64,000 nt of DNA from Campylobacter showae (GTDB lineage Bacteria > Campylobacterota > Campylobacteria > Campylobacterales > Campylobacteraceae): NCBI RefSeq assembly GCF_004803815.1, contig NZ_CP012544.1, positions 806,001 through 870,000 of the forward strand. Reading direction: 5' to 3'. A program made the position numbers and the translations under genes. Each line of letters starts with the position of its first letter. Positions within the stretch are counted from its first letter, which is position 1. Of the stretch, positions 26,319 to 38,713 are shown one piece after another. The notes beneath the pieces were generated by a model that was not told the origin of the DNA, searched no databases, and saw only the letters and a program-made list of their open reading frames with translations.

Positions 26319-26755
26319 GGCGTTACCCCCATCCATTGCGGAACTTCGTGTTCGTGGCACTCCGTGCACATATTGGTTGATTTTTTATGCTCGTTGTGGC
26401 ACTCGTCGCAGTATAGCGTAGGGCCGTCGTGAACCGAGTTGTGGGGATTTGCTTTTAGCAGATCCATGTATTCTAGTCTTTTAGCTATCTTTTTCTTGTC
26501 GCCGTGACAGGACAAACAGCCTTTATCGCCGATAGATTTAAATTTACTAGCGTCGTTTCCTTGTCCTTCGTGACAATCAAGACAGGTGAAGCTTAGTTTT
26601 TCGTGATGAGGCTTTAAGGGGTGTTTGGCTCGCAGCTCGTCGGTGACGTTAAGATCTACTAAAGACGTTATCTTTGCGCTTGGTGCGCCTGCGCTAAATG
26701 CAAAAGAGCATAGTAGCATAGATGCGCACAAGGCGAGAAACGCTTTATGTTTCAT
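26315..26755 (-). CDS. Periplasmic tetrahaem cytochrome c (FccA haem-domain-like)
   Basis: A 146-residue secreted cytochrome: signal peptide to about residue 22, then four CxxCH motifs (CLDCH, CLSCH, CDECH, CTECH) in about 80 residues. Size and spacing resemble the N-terminal tetrahaem domain that is fused to the flavoprotein in Shewanella fumarate reductase; here it is a separate gene, as in the Wolinella fcc cluster. It is expected to shuttle electrons from the NapC/NrfH-type protein to the flavoproteins. The stop overlaps that gene's start. A hairpin with a T4 tail lies upstream (26818-26847). Confidence 0.88.
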   Translation of the reverse strand: MKHKAFLALCASMLLCSFAFSAGAPSAKITSLVDLNVTDELRAKHPLKPHHEKLSFTCLDCHEGQGNDASKFKSIGDKGCLSCHGDKKKIAKRLEYMDLLKANPHNSVHDGPTLYCDECHNEHKKSTNMCTECHEHEVPQWMGVTP

Positions 26756-26817
26756 GCGAATTCCTTTCGGATGTCAAATTTACAAATTTAACTGCAAATT
26801 CGGCTTTAAATTTAAAA

Positions 26818-26847
26818 GTATCGCAGGCTAAATTTGACCTGCGATAC
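26818..26847 (-). terminator. Terminator between flavoprotein copy 2 and the cytochrome genes
   Basis: A perfect 10-bp stem GTATCGCAGG/CCTGCGATAC with a 10-nt loop is followed leftward by TTTTAAATTT (26817-26808). It would end most transcripts from the 27013-28569 gene before the cytochrome genes. Confidence 0.75.
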
Positions 26848-26870
26848 GAAATAAGATTTGCAAGTATTTC

Positions 26871-27009
26871 GAGGCGATTTTTGGGGTTGCGCGGCTAAAA
26901 TTTTGCGCAGGCTAGACTTCTGCTTGCAGTTGCGAGCAGCGCGAAGCAAAAATTAGTCTGCCAAGCAAAATTTTAGCAAGCTCCACAAAAAGCGTCCAAA
27001 AGACGCCTC
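26871..27009. repeat. Long imperfect hairpin H1
   Basis: A 139-bp inverted repeat: outer arms GAGGCG/CGCCTC, then GATTTTTGGGG against CTCCACAAAAAGC, and inner arms GCTAAAATTTTGC/GCAAAATTTTAGC and GGCTAGACT/AGTCTGCC. Its inner arms are visibly homologous to those of H2 (49104-49225). It lies four bases after the stop of flavoprotein copy 2. Confidence 0.8.
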
Positions 27010-27012
27010 AAA

Positions 27013-28569
27013 TTAGCCTATATTCTCACCGGCTATCATACCAAACGTTAAGCAGTCAGCAATCGCTACGCTACCTAAGCGGCTAGCTCCGTGTACGCCG
27101 CCCGTGATCTCGCCTGCGGCAAATAATCTTGGGATCGGCATCTCGGTTTGCAATGAGATAACCTGAGCTTTGGTATTGATATCGATACCGCCCATAGTGT
27201 GGTGAAGTTTTGGCGTACCGCGCATAGCGTAGAAAGGTGGTTTAGAGATATCTACGCCGTTTGTAGTGGTTTTATCCATAGGTTTGCCAAAGTCTTCGTC
27301 TTTGCCTGATTTAACGAAGCTGTTATATCTCTCGACCGTCTTTTTTAGCTCGTCAGCAGGGATTTTATAAGCCGCAGCCAGTTCGTCTAGGGTCTCAAAT
27401 TTCTTTAGTACGCCGGATTCCAGCGGTTTAGTGTAGTGTTCAGGTATGACCATATTTTTTACGCCCTCAGAGTCGCAGAAGTTGATAGGATAGATATCCG
27501 CTTTTGCGTCGATTACTTTAAACATAGCTTGAGAGCGGGTGCGGCGGTCCGCTAGCTCGTTCATATAGCGTTTGCCGGTTCTTGGATCTACTGAAATTCC
27601 GTAGCGGAAACTTCCGTTTACGTTAAACATAGAGCCTACGCCAAAGCCTTTTTCATCAGGGCATGCCCATGGACCAAACTGTATCCAGCTTAGCTGCACT
27701 GGAGTTGCGCCGATTCTAAACGCCTCTTTCATAGCGCCTGCTGTTGCGCCAGGGTGGTTGGTGCTATCCGTAGTAGGTAGGATAGATGGGTCTTGAACCT
27801 GTCTAAAGAATACGTCGCGGCAAAATCCTCCCGCAGCCAGTACTACGCCTTTTTTAGCTTTTATAGTCTTTTTAGTTCCGGTAGTGTTTTCAGCGTCGTC
27901 TTTTTGGCTCTTTGGATCAAATTTATAATCCTCTCTGATGATCACGCCGTCTACGCCGCCATCTTCGCCTAGGACGAATTCGTCAAATTTAGCTCTTTGT
28001 CTTAGCTCGCAGCCTTGTAGATTTTTAAAGTATTCTACCATCGGCTGAACGATACCTGAGCCTGAACCGTTAGCGGTTTGAAGCGATCTAGGTACGCTGT
28101 GTCCGCCTGCGTGAGTAACTTTATCTATGTATTTAGCGCCGCATTTTAGAGTTAGTTTATATGCGTCTTGCGCGCGAGTAGCGATGGTGTCGATGAGATC
28201 TACGTGGTTTAGTCCGCGGCCGGCTTTTAGGCAGTCTTTGATAAATAGCTCGTTGCTATCTTTGATGCCTTCGGCTTTTTGTTTATCGCTGTTTGGAACG
28301 GCAAATATTCCGCCGTTAATAACGGAGTTACCGCCTACGCGTCCCATCTTTTCTAGGATTAGGACTTTATTGCCCTTTTCGGCTGCGGTGATACCGGCTG
28401 CTAGTCCTGCAAAACCGGAACCGACGATTACTACGTCCCACTCTTCGTCGAATTTGACGTCTTTAGCGTTAACCGCAGCTTGCGCATTTACTCCGCCTAG
28501 AGCTAAAGCTCCGGCACCTACCATACTTAACTTAACAAAATCTCTTCTTGAAACGTTTGAGTTTTTCAT
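27013..28569 (-). CDS. Tat-exported periplasmic flavoprotein reductase (FccA-like), copy 2
   Basis: A 518-residue paralogue of the 23893-25434 protein, with the same Tat signal (SRRDFVKLSMVGAGALALGG), FAD motif VVIVGSGFAGLAAGITA, catalytic-type segments GKRYMNELADRRTR and LHHTMGGIDI, and terminal GGVHGASRLGS. The pocket segment reads GGHSVPRSLQTANGSGSG where copy 1 has RTYYTEN, and FRQVQDPSILPTTDSTNH differs too, so the two may reduce different acids. It is first in the leftward order copy 2 - tetrahaem cytochrome - NapC/NrfH - copy 1. A -10 box lies about 130 bases upstream and a hairpin plus a terminator follow it. Confidence 0.85.
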   Translation of the reverse strand: MKNSNVSRRDFVKLSMVGAGALALGGVNAQAAVNAKDVKFDEEWDVVIVGSGFAGLAAGITAAEKGNKVLILEKMGRVGGNSVINGGIFAVPNSDKQKAEGIKDSNELFIKDCLKAGRGLNHVDLIDTIATRAQDAYKLTLKCGAKYIDKVTHAGGHSVPRSLQTANGSGSGIVQPMVEYFKNLQGCELRQRAKFDEFVLGEDGGVDGVIIREDYKFDPKSQKDDAENTTGTKKTIKAKKGVVLAAGGFCRDVFFRQVQDPSILPTTDSTNHPGATAGAMKEAFRIGATPVQLSWIQFGPWACPDEKGFGVGSMFNVNGSFRYGISVDPRTGKRYMNELADRRTRSQAMFKVIDAKADIYPINFCDSEGVKNMVIPEHYTKPLESGVLKKFETLDELAAAYKIPADELKKTVERYNSFVKSGKDEDFGKPMDKTTTNGVDISKPPFYAMRGTPKLHHTMGGIDINTKAQVISLQTEMPIPRLFAAGEITGGVHGASRLGSVAIADCLTFGMIAGENIG

Positions 28570-28700
28570 AGCTTCTCCTTTAAATTTATGTTAGCTATCT
28601 ACTTGTAAATCTTTAATTTACGACTCTACTCTAAATACCTTTATTACTTTTGGCGTCTTTTGGGCGTCCTCCTTAGATTAAATTTATTTTAGCTAGTGTT

Positions 28701-28706
28701 ATTATA
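28701..28706 (-). promoter_or_regulatory. Candidate -10 box upstream of flavoprotein copy 2
   Basis: TATAAT on the minus strand in the 434-bp AT-rich gap 28570-29003, giving a leader of about 125 bases. The rest of the gap holds only the terminator at 28957-28992 and AT-rich DNA. Confidence 0.45.
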
Positions 28707-28956
28707 GGACTTAACTTTAAAGAATAAGCTTAAATGAAGGTGTAATTTGCAATTTATTAGTAATATTTAAAGATTTATTTAGCCTAAAGACGTGATTATA
28801 TCGGGGTAGGGATAGAACAAAAATAAATTTAAATTTAGTCTAATTAAGTTGATTTATTGTGCAAAATTTAAAGATATAAAAATATATTTGATCAAATTTC
28901 GGCGATAATATAAAATTTAAGGGCAGGGTAAATTTAGAAAATCGACAAAATTTGTA

Positions 28957-28992
28957 GAGAAAAGGCGGCAAATTTTACCATATTTGCCGCCT
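28957..28992 (-). terminator. Terminator of the ileS-to-nitrilase leftward run
   Basis: A perfect 11-bp stem AGGCGGCAAAT/ATTTGCCGCCT (28963-28973 and 28982-28992) with an 8-nt loop is followed leftward by TTTTCTC. It begins 12 bases after the nitrilase-family stop. Confidence 0.85.
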
Positions 28993-29003
28993 GAAAGCTA
29001 AAT

Positions 29004-29816
29004 TTAGCCTAGTCTTTTATGTAAAATTTGAGAAAATCCCCACAGGTGTCTAGCCTGCGCGAGTTCGGTTTTTTCGAGCTTTGCTACCATCATCTCTTCG
29101 TTTTTGCCTAGGCGCGAAACCACCTCGCCAAATGGGCTAATCAGCATCGAATCACCGTAAAAGCTCCACTGCTCGCCGCTAGCGGCCTTGTGATTGCCGA
29201 CGCGGTTTACGCGCAGGACATAGACGTTGTTCGTAAAGGCGCGGGTTTTTAGCAGCTCCTCCCAGCGCGACTCGCTAAAAAACGTGCACGCGGTGGGAAC
29301 TACGATGGCATCGACCTTCTTGTGCGCCATATACGCCCAAGCTGCATCAAAATGCGCCTCAAAGCCAAACATCACGCCGATTTTAAATTTTTCGTAGCTA
29401 AAAACGGGCAAATTTAGCTCGCCTTCAGCCTTGTTAGCAAAAAATTTCGCCTCGTTCCAGTGCGGGTAGGGCATCAAGATCTGCTGCTCGTAAAAGCGCG
29501 AGGACGCAGGACTAAATCTAGCTGCTACCTTGACGAAGCCTTTGCCTTTTGGCAGTACGAGCGGAGCTAGGATTTCTAGATTGTATTTTTGCGCCATCGC
29601 GGCAAGCGCGTGTTTTTTGCGCTCGCTTTGCTCCTTGATGAGGCTTTTTGGCATTAGCTCTAGCTCTTTAAAAAAGCTGTTTAGCATGTACTCTCCGAGT
29701 ACCACGAGCCTAGCGCCCTCGTCGGCGCAAATCCTAAAATAATAATCTAACCTCGACTCGCTCATGGGCTGAGTCGGCAGCTGTAAGGCGCAAACGGCTG
29801 CGGTAGCGTTATTCAT
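29004..29816 (-). CDS. Nitrilase-superfamily carbon-nitrogen hydrolase
   Basis: A 270-residue amidohydrolase of the nitrilase superfamily. The Glu-Lys-Cys triad is visible: Glu in VVLGEYMLN (about residue 42), Lys in LPKGKGFVKV, and Cys in VVPTACTFFSESRW, with GDSMLISPFGEVVSR completing the family fold. Substrate is unknown; these enzymes cleave amides such as glutamine analogues or deaminated glutathione. The start overlaps the xseB stop by eight bases. It is the last gene of the leftward run and is followed by a strong terminator. Confidence 0.85.
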   Translation of the reverse strand: MNNATAAVCALQLPTQPMSESRLDYYFRICADEGARLVVLGEYMLNSFFKELELMPKSLIKEQSERKKHALAAMAQKYNLEILAPLVLPKGKGFVKVAARFSPASSRFYEQQILMPYPHWNEAKFFANKAEGELNLPVFSYEKFKIGVMFGFEAHFDAAWAYMAHKKVDAIVVPTACTFFSESRWEELLKTRAFTNNVYVLRVNRVGNHKAASGEQWSFYGDSMLISPFGEVVSRLGKNEEMMVAKLEKTELAQARHLWGFSQILHKRLG

Positions 29817-30003
29817 CGTCTGCGTCCTTTACGACTAGCTTTGCGTTTTGCAGGATTTTGTCTGCCTCCTCGAGCAGCTTTTTGCCCTCTTTGTGCAGCT
29901 TGACGCTTTGCTCGAGGCTTAAATTTTCATCGCCGAGCTGTTTTAAAATTTCATTTGCTTTGGCGAGTTTGCTCTCAAAATCCTCGCTTAAATTTTCACT
30001 CAT
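29809..30003 (-). CDS. xseB: Exodeoxyribonuclease VII small subunit
   Basis: A 64-residue helical protein that matches the XseB pattern: FESKLAKANEILKQLGDENLSLEQSVKLHKEG followed by KKLLEEADKILQNAKLVV. XseB binds the large subunit XseA (not in this window) to form the single-strand exonuclease VII. It overlaps metX upstream and the nitrilase gene downstream by eight bases each, so it is tightly embedded in the run. Confidence 0.9.
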   Translation of the reverse strand: MSENLSEDFESKLAKANEILKQLGDENLSLEQSVKLHKEGKKLLEEADKILQNAKLVVKDADDE

Positions 30004-31095
30004 CTAAAACCTTTTTTATGATTTTTTCAAATTTATCTACTTCGACCAAAAACGCGTCGTGGCCGTAGTCGCTGTCTATCTCGTGGTAGTCGCACGCCTT
30101 GCCGATGCCCTGTAGCGTCTCGTGCATCTCGCGCATACAGCTTGGCGGAAATAGCATATCGCCGCTAAATGCGACCAGCGTAACCTTGGCGCAAATAGGC
30201 AAAAGGGCGTGCGCGAGGTCGTCGTAATGGCGCGTGCAGTCAAAGATATTCATCATCTTTACGATGTAAAGGTAGCTCAGCGGGTCAAAGCGCTTAGGAA
30301 AGCCGTGGCCGTTGTACTCCATATAACGATCGACCTGAAACCTCCCCGTAAGCTCGTAAAGACCGTCTGTTTCGACGTAGTTGCGGCCGAATTTGGAGTC
30401 CATGGAGCTTGGCGAGAGAAAGCTGATGTGTCCCGCCATACGTCCTAGCGCCATGCCGGTTAGCCCCTGCGCGGCGATGTCGTTTTCGTCGTATTGCCCG
30501 TCTTTAAAACCCGGATCGCGCAGGATGCCCTCGATCGCGATTTTGTTAAACGCGATCGCCCAAGCCTTGCTCTGATAGGTGCTAGCTAGGATGATGACGT
30601 TTTTGGCGAAATTTGGAAACTCGATCGCAAAGCAAAGCACCTGCATACCGCCTAGGCTGCCGCCCACGACCGCATGCGCTCGCTCGATACCTAAGTGCTC
30701 AAAAAGCCTCATCTGCGCCTTTACGACGTCACTGATGGTTAGCACCGGAAAGCGCAAACGATACTGCTTGCCCGTGCTTTTTTCGATACTGAGGGGATTT
30801 GTCGAGCCGAAATTTGATCCGAGGATATTTACGCAGATGACGAAAAAATTGCTCGTATCTATACCCTTACCCTCGCCGATGAGTGCGTCCCACCAGCCGA
30901 ATTTCTGCTCGTTTTCGTATCTGCCCGCGGCATGGTGGCTACCCGTTAGCGCGTGACAGACGACTATGACGTTGCTTTTATCTTTGTTTAGCTCGCCGTA
31001 GGTTTCGTAAGCAAGCTCAAATTCGGGTAAAATTCGGCCGCTCTCCAGATAGAGCGGCTCGTCAAATTTTACTTTGCCGGTTTTTAAATTTAGCA

Positions 31096-31096
<1 letters not shown>
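29996..31096 (-). CDS. metX: Homoserine O-acetyltransferase
   Basis: A 366-residue alpha/beta-hydrolase-fold acyltransferase for methionine synthesis. VVCHALTGSHHAAG forms the oxyanion region, the nucleophile serine is in VVGGSLGGMQ (about 147-156), and the aspartate and histidine come from AFSGDMLFPP and DYGHDAFLVE. Acetyl rather than succinyl donor specificity is assumed from the MetX family, not proven. The start codon is GTG and overlaps the guaB stop by one base. The C-terminal end overlaps xseB. Confidence 0.93.
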
Positions 31097-33903
<2,807 letters not shown>

Positions 33904-33907
<4 letters not shown>

Positions 33908-34011
33908 TTTTTATCCTTAAATTTTATTACCGCTACGATACCTGCGGCTGTGACCGCGAGGATGGTCGCGATGGTTGCCGCGACGAACCAAGCGGAGATG
34001 GGCTCAAACAT
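33904..34011 (-). CDS. Small single-pass membrane protein (35 aa) between ileS and gatA
   Basis: ATG at 34011 overlaps the end of ileS by eight bases and the TGA overlaps the gatA start (ATGA). The product is a short polar N-terminus, one hydrophobic helix (about residues 7-28, [20 protein letters not shown]) and a lysine-rich end. C. jejuni has a very short gene (Cj1060c) in the same place. The precise overlaps at both ends and the membrane-protein composition support translation. No function known. Confidence 0.7.
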
Positions 34012-36760
34012 TTTTTAGTACCTTTTCGCATCTCGGGCATGTTTCGCCGTCGTGCTTAGCGGTAAATTTCCAACATCTCGGGCATTTGTGACGCGTCGAT
34101 AAAACGAGTTTAAATTTATCGTTGCCGACGTCAAATTCAGCCAGGCTGTCGCTGCTGTCTAGGCTCTGGACGTCGCTAACCATATACCAGTCGCTTATCT
34201 CGTTTATATCCTCGCTCAGGATCAAATTTGAGCTGGTTTGCAGCACTAGCTCGAGGGTTGATTTTATCTTTTTATCTTTTTTGAGTACATCGATTAGCTC
34301 GAAAAACTTCTCGCGGCTAGCCACTAGCAGCTCGTCGTCTACGTTAAACTCAAAATCTAGCGACGCATACTCTAGATCAAATGCGTCCGCCGCGCCGTTT
34401 TTGATGATCTTAGGCGCATAGTCCATCGCCTCGTCCACGGTGTAGGTTAGCGTCGGAGCGATGAGAGGCAGTAGCGCTCTAGTGATTAGCGCCATGGCGC
34501 TTTGAGCCGAGCGGCGCGTATCGCTGTCTTTGGCGTCGCAGTATAGGCGGTCTTTGCAGATATCAAGGTATATGCCGCTTAAATCCGCACTTAAGAAATT
34601 CATCAGCAGGCTAAAGCCCTTTGAAAAATCGTAGTTTCTAAACGCCGCTTCGGTCTCATCAAATGTTTTTTTCGCGCGGCTTAGTATCCAGCGGTCTAGG
34701 ATGTTGAAATTTGATGTTTCGATATCCTCTAGATCGTTTACGTTGGCTAGTAAAAATCTTATCGTATTGCGTATTTTTCGGTACTGCTCGCTTACTTGTT
34801 TTAGGATGTTTTCGCTGATTTTTAGGTCGCTGGAGTAGTCGCTAAGCGCAACCCAAAGGCGTAAAATTTCCACGCCGTAGGTTTTAGCGACGTCCGCCGG
34901 AGCTACGACGTTGCCCTTGCTCTTACTCATCTTTTGACCGTTTTCGTCGACGGTAAATCCATGCGTGAGCACGCTTCTGTACGGCGCTCTTCCTTGCGCG
35001 GCGCAGCTTAGTAGTAGCGAGCTTTGGAACCAACCTCTGTGCTGATCGCTGCCCTCCAGGTACATATCCGCAGGATAGCTGCCCGCATCGTAGTCGCCGC
35101 TTTTTAGCACAGCAGCCCACGTCGAGCCGCTGTCAAACCAGACGTCTAGGATGTCCATAACTTTTTCTAAATTTTGCGGCTCGTATTTGCAGTTTGCCGG
35201 TAAGAGATCTTTTATCTCGCTATCCCACCACGCGTCAGCGCCTTTTTGCTCAAATATCGCCGCGACGTTATCTAAAATTTCATCGTCAAATATCGGCTCT
35301 TTAGTATCCTTATGCCTAAAAAACGCTATCGGCACGCCCCAGTCGCGTTGGCGCGAGATGCACCAGTCGGGACGATTTTCTATCATCGAGCCTATTCTTT
35401 TTACGCCGCTTGCAGGATAAAATTTGACGTTTTCAAGCTCTTTTAGCGCGACTTCTCGTAGCGTTTTGCCCTCGATTTTCGGCTCGTCCATGGCGATAAA
35501 CCACTGCTTCGTAGCGCGGTAGATGACCGGCTTGTGCGTTCTCCAGCAAAATGGATATGAGTGGACGAATTTGCTGACTTTTAGCAAATTTGAGCCTAGA
35601 AGCTCTAAAATTTTCTCGTTTGCTTTAAAGATATGCATGCCGATTAGCTCGTCCGCTACACCGTCTGGAAATAACTTTTTGGCCTTTAGTGTCTCGTCGT
35701 ACAGACCGCCTTCATCTACAGGCATGATGACTTCGATGCCGTATTTTAGGCTCACGTGGTAGTCGTCCTCGCCGTGCCCCGGAGCTGTGTGCACTAGACC
35801 CGTACCGCCGTCCATCGTGACGTGATCGCCTAGGATAAATAGTGATTTTCTGCTGTTTAGAGGATTTATAGCGTGCAGGTTTTCAAGCTCGGCTGCGGCG
35901 AATTCTTTTAAAATTTCGCCCTTAGTTAGCCCTTCTTTTTCCAGCTCGCTTAGCATCTCTTTGGCAAATATCAAATTTTCAGCTGTTAAAACGTAAATTT
36001 CATTTGGATTTAGCGAGATGGCTTGGTTTGCCGGCAGCGTCCAAGGCGTAGTCGTCCAGATGACCGCGCGGGCGTCTTTTGCGCCTATTTTCGCCGCAGC
36101 TTCTTCGCCTAGCTTAAACGCGACGTAGATGCTGTAGTCCTCTTTGTCCTCGTACTCGACTTCGGCCTCTGCTAGAGCGCTTCTAGCCGCCCAGCTCCAG
36201 TACACCGGCTTGCTTCGCTCGATCAAAAGTCCGCGCTTGGCGACTTTGCAAAGGGTTTTGTAAATTTCGGCTTCAAATTTAAATTTCATCGTCAGATACG
36301 GATCATCCCAGTCGCTGGCGACGCCAAGCTGCTTAAAGCTCTCCTTTTGCACGTCGATAAATTCTCTAGCGTGTTCGCGGCAAAGCTCGCGGATTTGCGT
36401 TTTGCTCAGGCTTTTTTTCTTGTCGCCCAGTTTTACCTCGACTTGCTGCTCGATCGGTAGTCCGTGGCAGTCCCAGCCCGGCGTAAATCTCACGTTTTCG
36501 CCGAAGAAATAGTGCGTTTTTGCGATGATGTCTTTTAGTGTTTTGTTTAGCGCGTGTCCGATGTGGATGTTGCCGTTGGCGTATGGAGGGCCGTCGTGCA
36601 GAGTGAAGCTTTTTGCGGCTTTTTGCCTTTTAGCTTTCATTTTTTCGTAGATTTTTCTATCGTCAAACCACGATTTTAAGCGTTTGGGTTCGTTTTCCGG
36701 CAGGTTGCCGCGCATGGGAAATTCGGTATTTGGAAGCAATAATGTATCTTTGTAATCCAT
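34004..36760 (-). CDS. ileS: Isoleucyl-tRNA synthetase
   Basis: A 918-residue class I aminoacyl-tRNA synthetase. The HIGH motif is [11 protein letters not shown] near residue 67, the editing CP1 domain follows (about 190-400), the KMSKS motif is [10 protein letters not shown] near 605, and a C-terminal zinc ribbon CPRCWKFT...CPRCEKVL closes the protein. Size is standard for bacterial IleS. It is first in the leftward run ileS - small ORF - gatA - guaB - metX - xseB - nitrilase, all overlapping or nearly so. It is divergent from cinA. Confidence 0.98.
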   Translation of the reverse strand: MDYKDTLLLPNTEFPMRGNLPENEPKRLKSWFDDRKIYEKMKAKRQKAAKSFTLHDGPPYANGNIHIGHALNKTLKDIIAKTHYFFGENVRFTPGWDCHGLPIEQQVEVKLGDKKKSLSKTQIRELCREHAREFIDVQKESFKQLGVASDWDDPYLTMKFKFEAEIYKTLCKVAKRGLLIERSKPVYWSWAARSALAEAEVEYEDKEDYSIYVAFKLGEEAAAKIGAKDARAVIWTTTPWTLPANQAISLNPNEIYVLTAENLIFAKEMLSELEKEGLTKGEILKEFAAAELENLHAINPLNSRKSLFILGDHVTMDGGTGLVHTAPGHGEDDYHVSLKYGIEVIMPVDEGGLYDETLKAKKLFPDGVADELIGMHIFKANEKILELLGSNLLKVSKFVHSYPFCWRTHKPVIYRATKQWFIAMDEPKIEGKTLREVALKELENVKFYPASGVKRIGSMIENRPDWCISRQRDWGVPIAFFRHKDTKEPIFDDEILDNVAAIFEQKGADAWWDSEIKDLLPANCKYEPQNLEKVMDILDVWFDSGSTWAAVLKSGDYDAGSYPADMYLEGSDQHRGWFQSSLLLSCAAQGRAPYRSVLTHGFTVDENGQKMSKSKGNVVAPADVAKTYGVEILRLWVALSDYSSDLKISENILKQVSEQYRKIRNTIRFLLANVNDLEDIETSNFNILDRWILSRAKKTFDETEAAFRNYDFSKGFSLLMNFLSADLSGIYLDICKDRLYCDAKDSDTRRSAQSAMALITRALLPLIAPTLTYTVDEAMDYAPKIIKNGAADAFDLEYASLDFEFNVDDELLVASREKFFELIDVLKKDKKIKSTLELVLQTSSNLILSEDINEISDWYMVSDVQSLDSSDSLAEFDVGNDKFKLVLSTRHKCPRCWKFTAKHDGETCPRCEKVLKNV

Positions 36761-36881
36761 AGGTTCGCCTTGAAGTAAAAAATTGGTAGATTTTATCCAA
36801 ACGGCGATTAAATGCTACTGAAAAAACGCTATTTTAAGCTAAATTTATGTAAGATGTTTTCGGCTTTTAAAGGAGAAAACA

Positions 36882-37979
36882 GTGAAAAACGCACTACTGA
36901 TTATCGGCGAAGATATCGGCGTAAACGCGCCTTTTTTGGATTATATTTTTTGCGCTTACAAGCGGCATTTCGGCGAGCTTGGCGAGTTTAGATTCGTTAG
37001 TCGCAGCGACAAGGAGCTGCCGTTTATCATCGAGCATCTTTGTGCGCGCTCGGATAGTCTTTGTATCTACGCGTCGAGTCAAAACTGCTCCGTCGCGGCA
37101 AAAATTTTAGCTACGTTAAGCGGCGATATTTTGGAACTAAAATCCCCGCAAACGCTAGCTCCGAGCAGGGCTGAAAAATTTAGCGATGATGGATTTTTAA
37201 TCAAACTAAATCAAACTTATGTAAATTTACTAAAGGCTGACGCGAATCAAAAACTGCCTGCCATAGATATCAAAACGCAGCGAGATTTCGGCTACTTTCA
37301 CCTGGTCGATATCGACGAGGAGAGTGCGAAAATCCTGCTCGAACCGCTAGCAAAAACCTATGAAGTGCAGATTTATTCGTCTCAAATTTTATCAAATTTG
37401 GCTCTAATCAGAGTGGAAGCAAACAAATTCGGTCAAACGAGCGGCTTTATAAACGGCGCGAAAAATCTCTTTTCGGGCAAATTTTTTGAGGGCGAGGATG
37501 TTTTCCGCCACGTTGCGAGCACGCTTATAGCAAGCGGACTCAAGCTTACGTTTGCCGAGTCTTGTACGGCTGGGCTTGCCGCGGCTAAATTTGGCGCTTT
37601 TGCCGGAGTTTCGGCGGCGTTTAACGGCTCGCTAGTGACCTACGCAAACGAGATGAAACGCGACTGGCTGGGCGTTAGCGATGAGATTTTGCAAACATAC
37701 GGCGCGGTGAGCGAGCAGTGCGTGATGGCGATGCTAAAAGGCGCGCTAAAGGCGAGCGAATCGGACTTTTCGCTAGCTATCAGCGGTATCGCGGGGCCTG
37801 ACGGCGGTAGCGAGGCAAAGCCTGTGGGGACGGTATTTGTGGGAGCCTACGCCAAAGACGGCGAGTGCATGATCGAGAGGCTAAATTTAAACGGCGACCG
37901 CAACTACATAAGAGAGCAAAGCGCGCTGGCGGCGTATGTTTGCTTGCTAAAGCTAAAGCCTAGGATATTTTTGGCGTAA
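36882..37979 (+). CDS. CinA-family protein with PncC amidohydrolase domain
   Basis: A 365-residue CinA-like protein. The C-terminal domain (about 205-360) carries the nicotinamide-nucleotide amidase signatures TFAESCTAGLAAAKF, VSAAFNGSLVTYAN and SGIAGPDGGSEAKPVGTVF. The N-terminal part (1-195) is in the place of the COG1058/MoCF domain but is poorly conserved, without a clear nucleotide-binding motif, so it may be degenerate. The start is GTG, with AAAGGAG nine bases upstream. C. jejuni has a CinA-like gene (Cj1062) divergent from ileS, as here. Confidence 0.85.
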   Translation: MKNALLIIGEDIGVNAPFLDYIFCAYKRHFGELGEFRFVSRSDKELPFIIEHLCARSDSLCIYASSQNCSVAAKILATLSGDILELKSPQTLAPSRAEKFSDDGFLIKLNQTYVNLLKADANQKLPAIDIKTQRDFGYFHLVDIDEESAKILLEPLAKTYEVQIYSSQILSNLALIRVEANKFGQTSGFINGAKNLFSGKFFEGEDVFRHVASTLIASGLKLTFAESCTAGLAAAKFGAFAGVSAAFNGSLVTYANEMKRDWLGVSDEILQTYGAVSEQCVMAMLKGALKASESDFSLAISGIAGPDGGSEAKPVGTVFVGAYAKDGECMIERLNLNGDRNYIREQSALAAYVCLLKLKPRIFLA

Positions 37980-38107
37980 ATTTTGGTCAAATTTACGTCC
38001 GCTAAAATTTAAAGTAGATGCGTTTTATTTTATTAAATTTGTAAAAAAAGCAGCGACAAATTTAAAATTTACTGCCGTTTTTCACGGGAGTAGGACAAAA
38101 AACAGCG

Positions 38108-38147
38108 CCGTCAGACTTAAAATTTAGCGTAAATTTAAGCCTGACGG
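38108..38147 (-). terminator. Long inverted repeat, probable terminator of the rhodanese gene
   Basis: The outer arms CCGTCAG/CTGACGG (38108-38114 and 38141-38147) continue inward with CTTAAAATTTA/TAAATTTAAG. Leftward, GCGCTG then T6 follow. It lies 27 bases beyond the rhodanese stop and may act in both directions, since cinA ends upstream. Confidence 0.65.
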
Positions 38148-38174
38148 ACGAAATTTATAAAGTAAAACCGCAGA

Positions 38175-38552
38175 TTATTTTTGATACGGCGTCGTCTTGT
38201 AGCCTTGATTTATGAGGCTACCCATACCGCCGTCAAGATTTATTATATTTAGTTCCGGCGAATCTATCATCATCGCCGCCGCAGCGCTTCTGCGCCCGCT
38301 TCTGCATATGAGCGCGACCGGTTTTTTTAGATCGACATTGGCTTTAAGCTCGTTCAAAAATCCCTCTTTATCGGTTGCGTTAAAAGTGATAGTCTTTGCG
38401 CCCTTTATCACGCCTGTTTCCATCCACTCAGCAGGTGTCCTGATATCTACGATCTGCTCGTAGTTTTTGATCGCTTCGGGACTAACTTGAACCGTAGAAA
38501 TTTCCGCAAAAGCCATTGCTGCCGCCGCTCCTAAAAGTAAAATTTTTCTCAT
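38175..38552 (-). CDS. Periplasmic rhodanese-like protein
   Basis: A 125-residue single-domain rhodanese with a signal peptide (cleavage near residue 16, AMAFA). The active-site loop is ICRSGRRSAAAA with the catalytic cysteine, and VDIRTPAEWMETGVIKGA and NLDGGMGSLINQGY are typical of small GlpE-like members. It would transfer sulfane sulfur in the periplasm or act in sulfide detoxification; the partner is unknown. It is divergent from the iron-transport operon. Confidence 0.85.
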   Translation of the reverse strand: MRKILLLGAAAAMAFAEISTVQVSPEAIKNYEQIVDIRTPAEWMETGVIKGAKTITFNATDKEGFLNELKANVDLKKPVALICRSGRRSAAAAMMIDSPELNIINLDGGMGSLINQGYKTTPYQK

Positions 38553-38677
38553 TTTCTCTCCTTAAATTTGACGGCGCGAATATTAGCACTCAATTTTAAA
38601 TATTTTGTCATTCTAAAATCACTCCGGCATAAATTTTTCTTTTTTAATAATTAATATTACTTTCATCGGTCAGACGC

Positions 38678-38683
38678 TATAAT
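38678..38683 (+). promoter_or_regulatory. -10 box of the fbpABC promoter
   Basis: TATAAT 31 bases before the fbpA ATG. The AT-rich stretch AATAATTAATATTACTTT just upstream (about 38645-38662) resembles a weak Fur box, but the match is poor and is inference only. Confidence 0.55.
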
Positions 38684-38713
38684 CGCAAATCCATATCAAT
38701 ACAAAGGATAAAA

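Noticed and set aside
26319-26369. Longer start for the NapC/NrfH-type gene
   Set aside because: The extra residues come from the overlapping cytochrome frame; ATG 26318 begins directly before the membrane anchor and overlaps the stop as ATGA.
38640-38665. Fur box upstream of fbpA
   Set aside because: The AT-rich stretch matches the 19-bp Fur consensus only loosely; not reported as a feature of its own.
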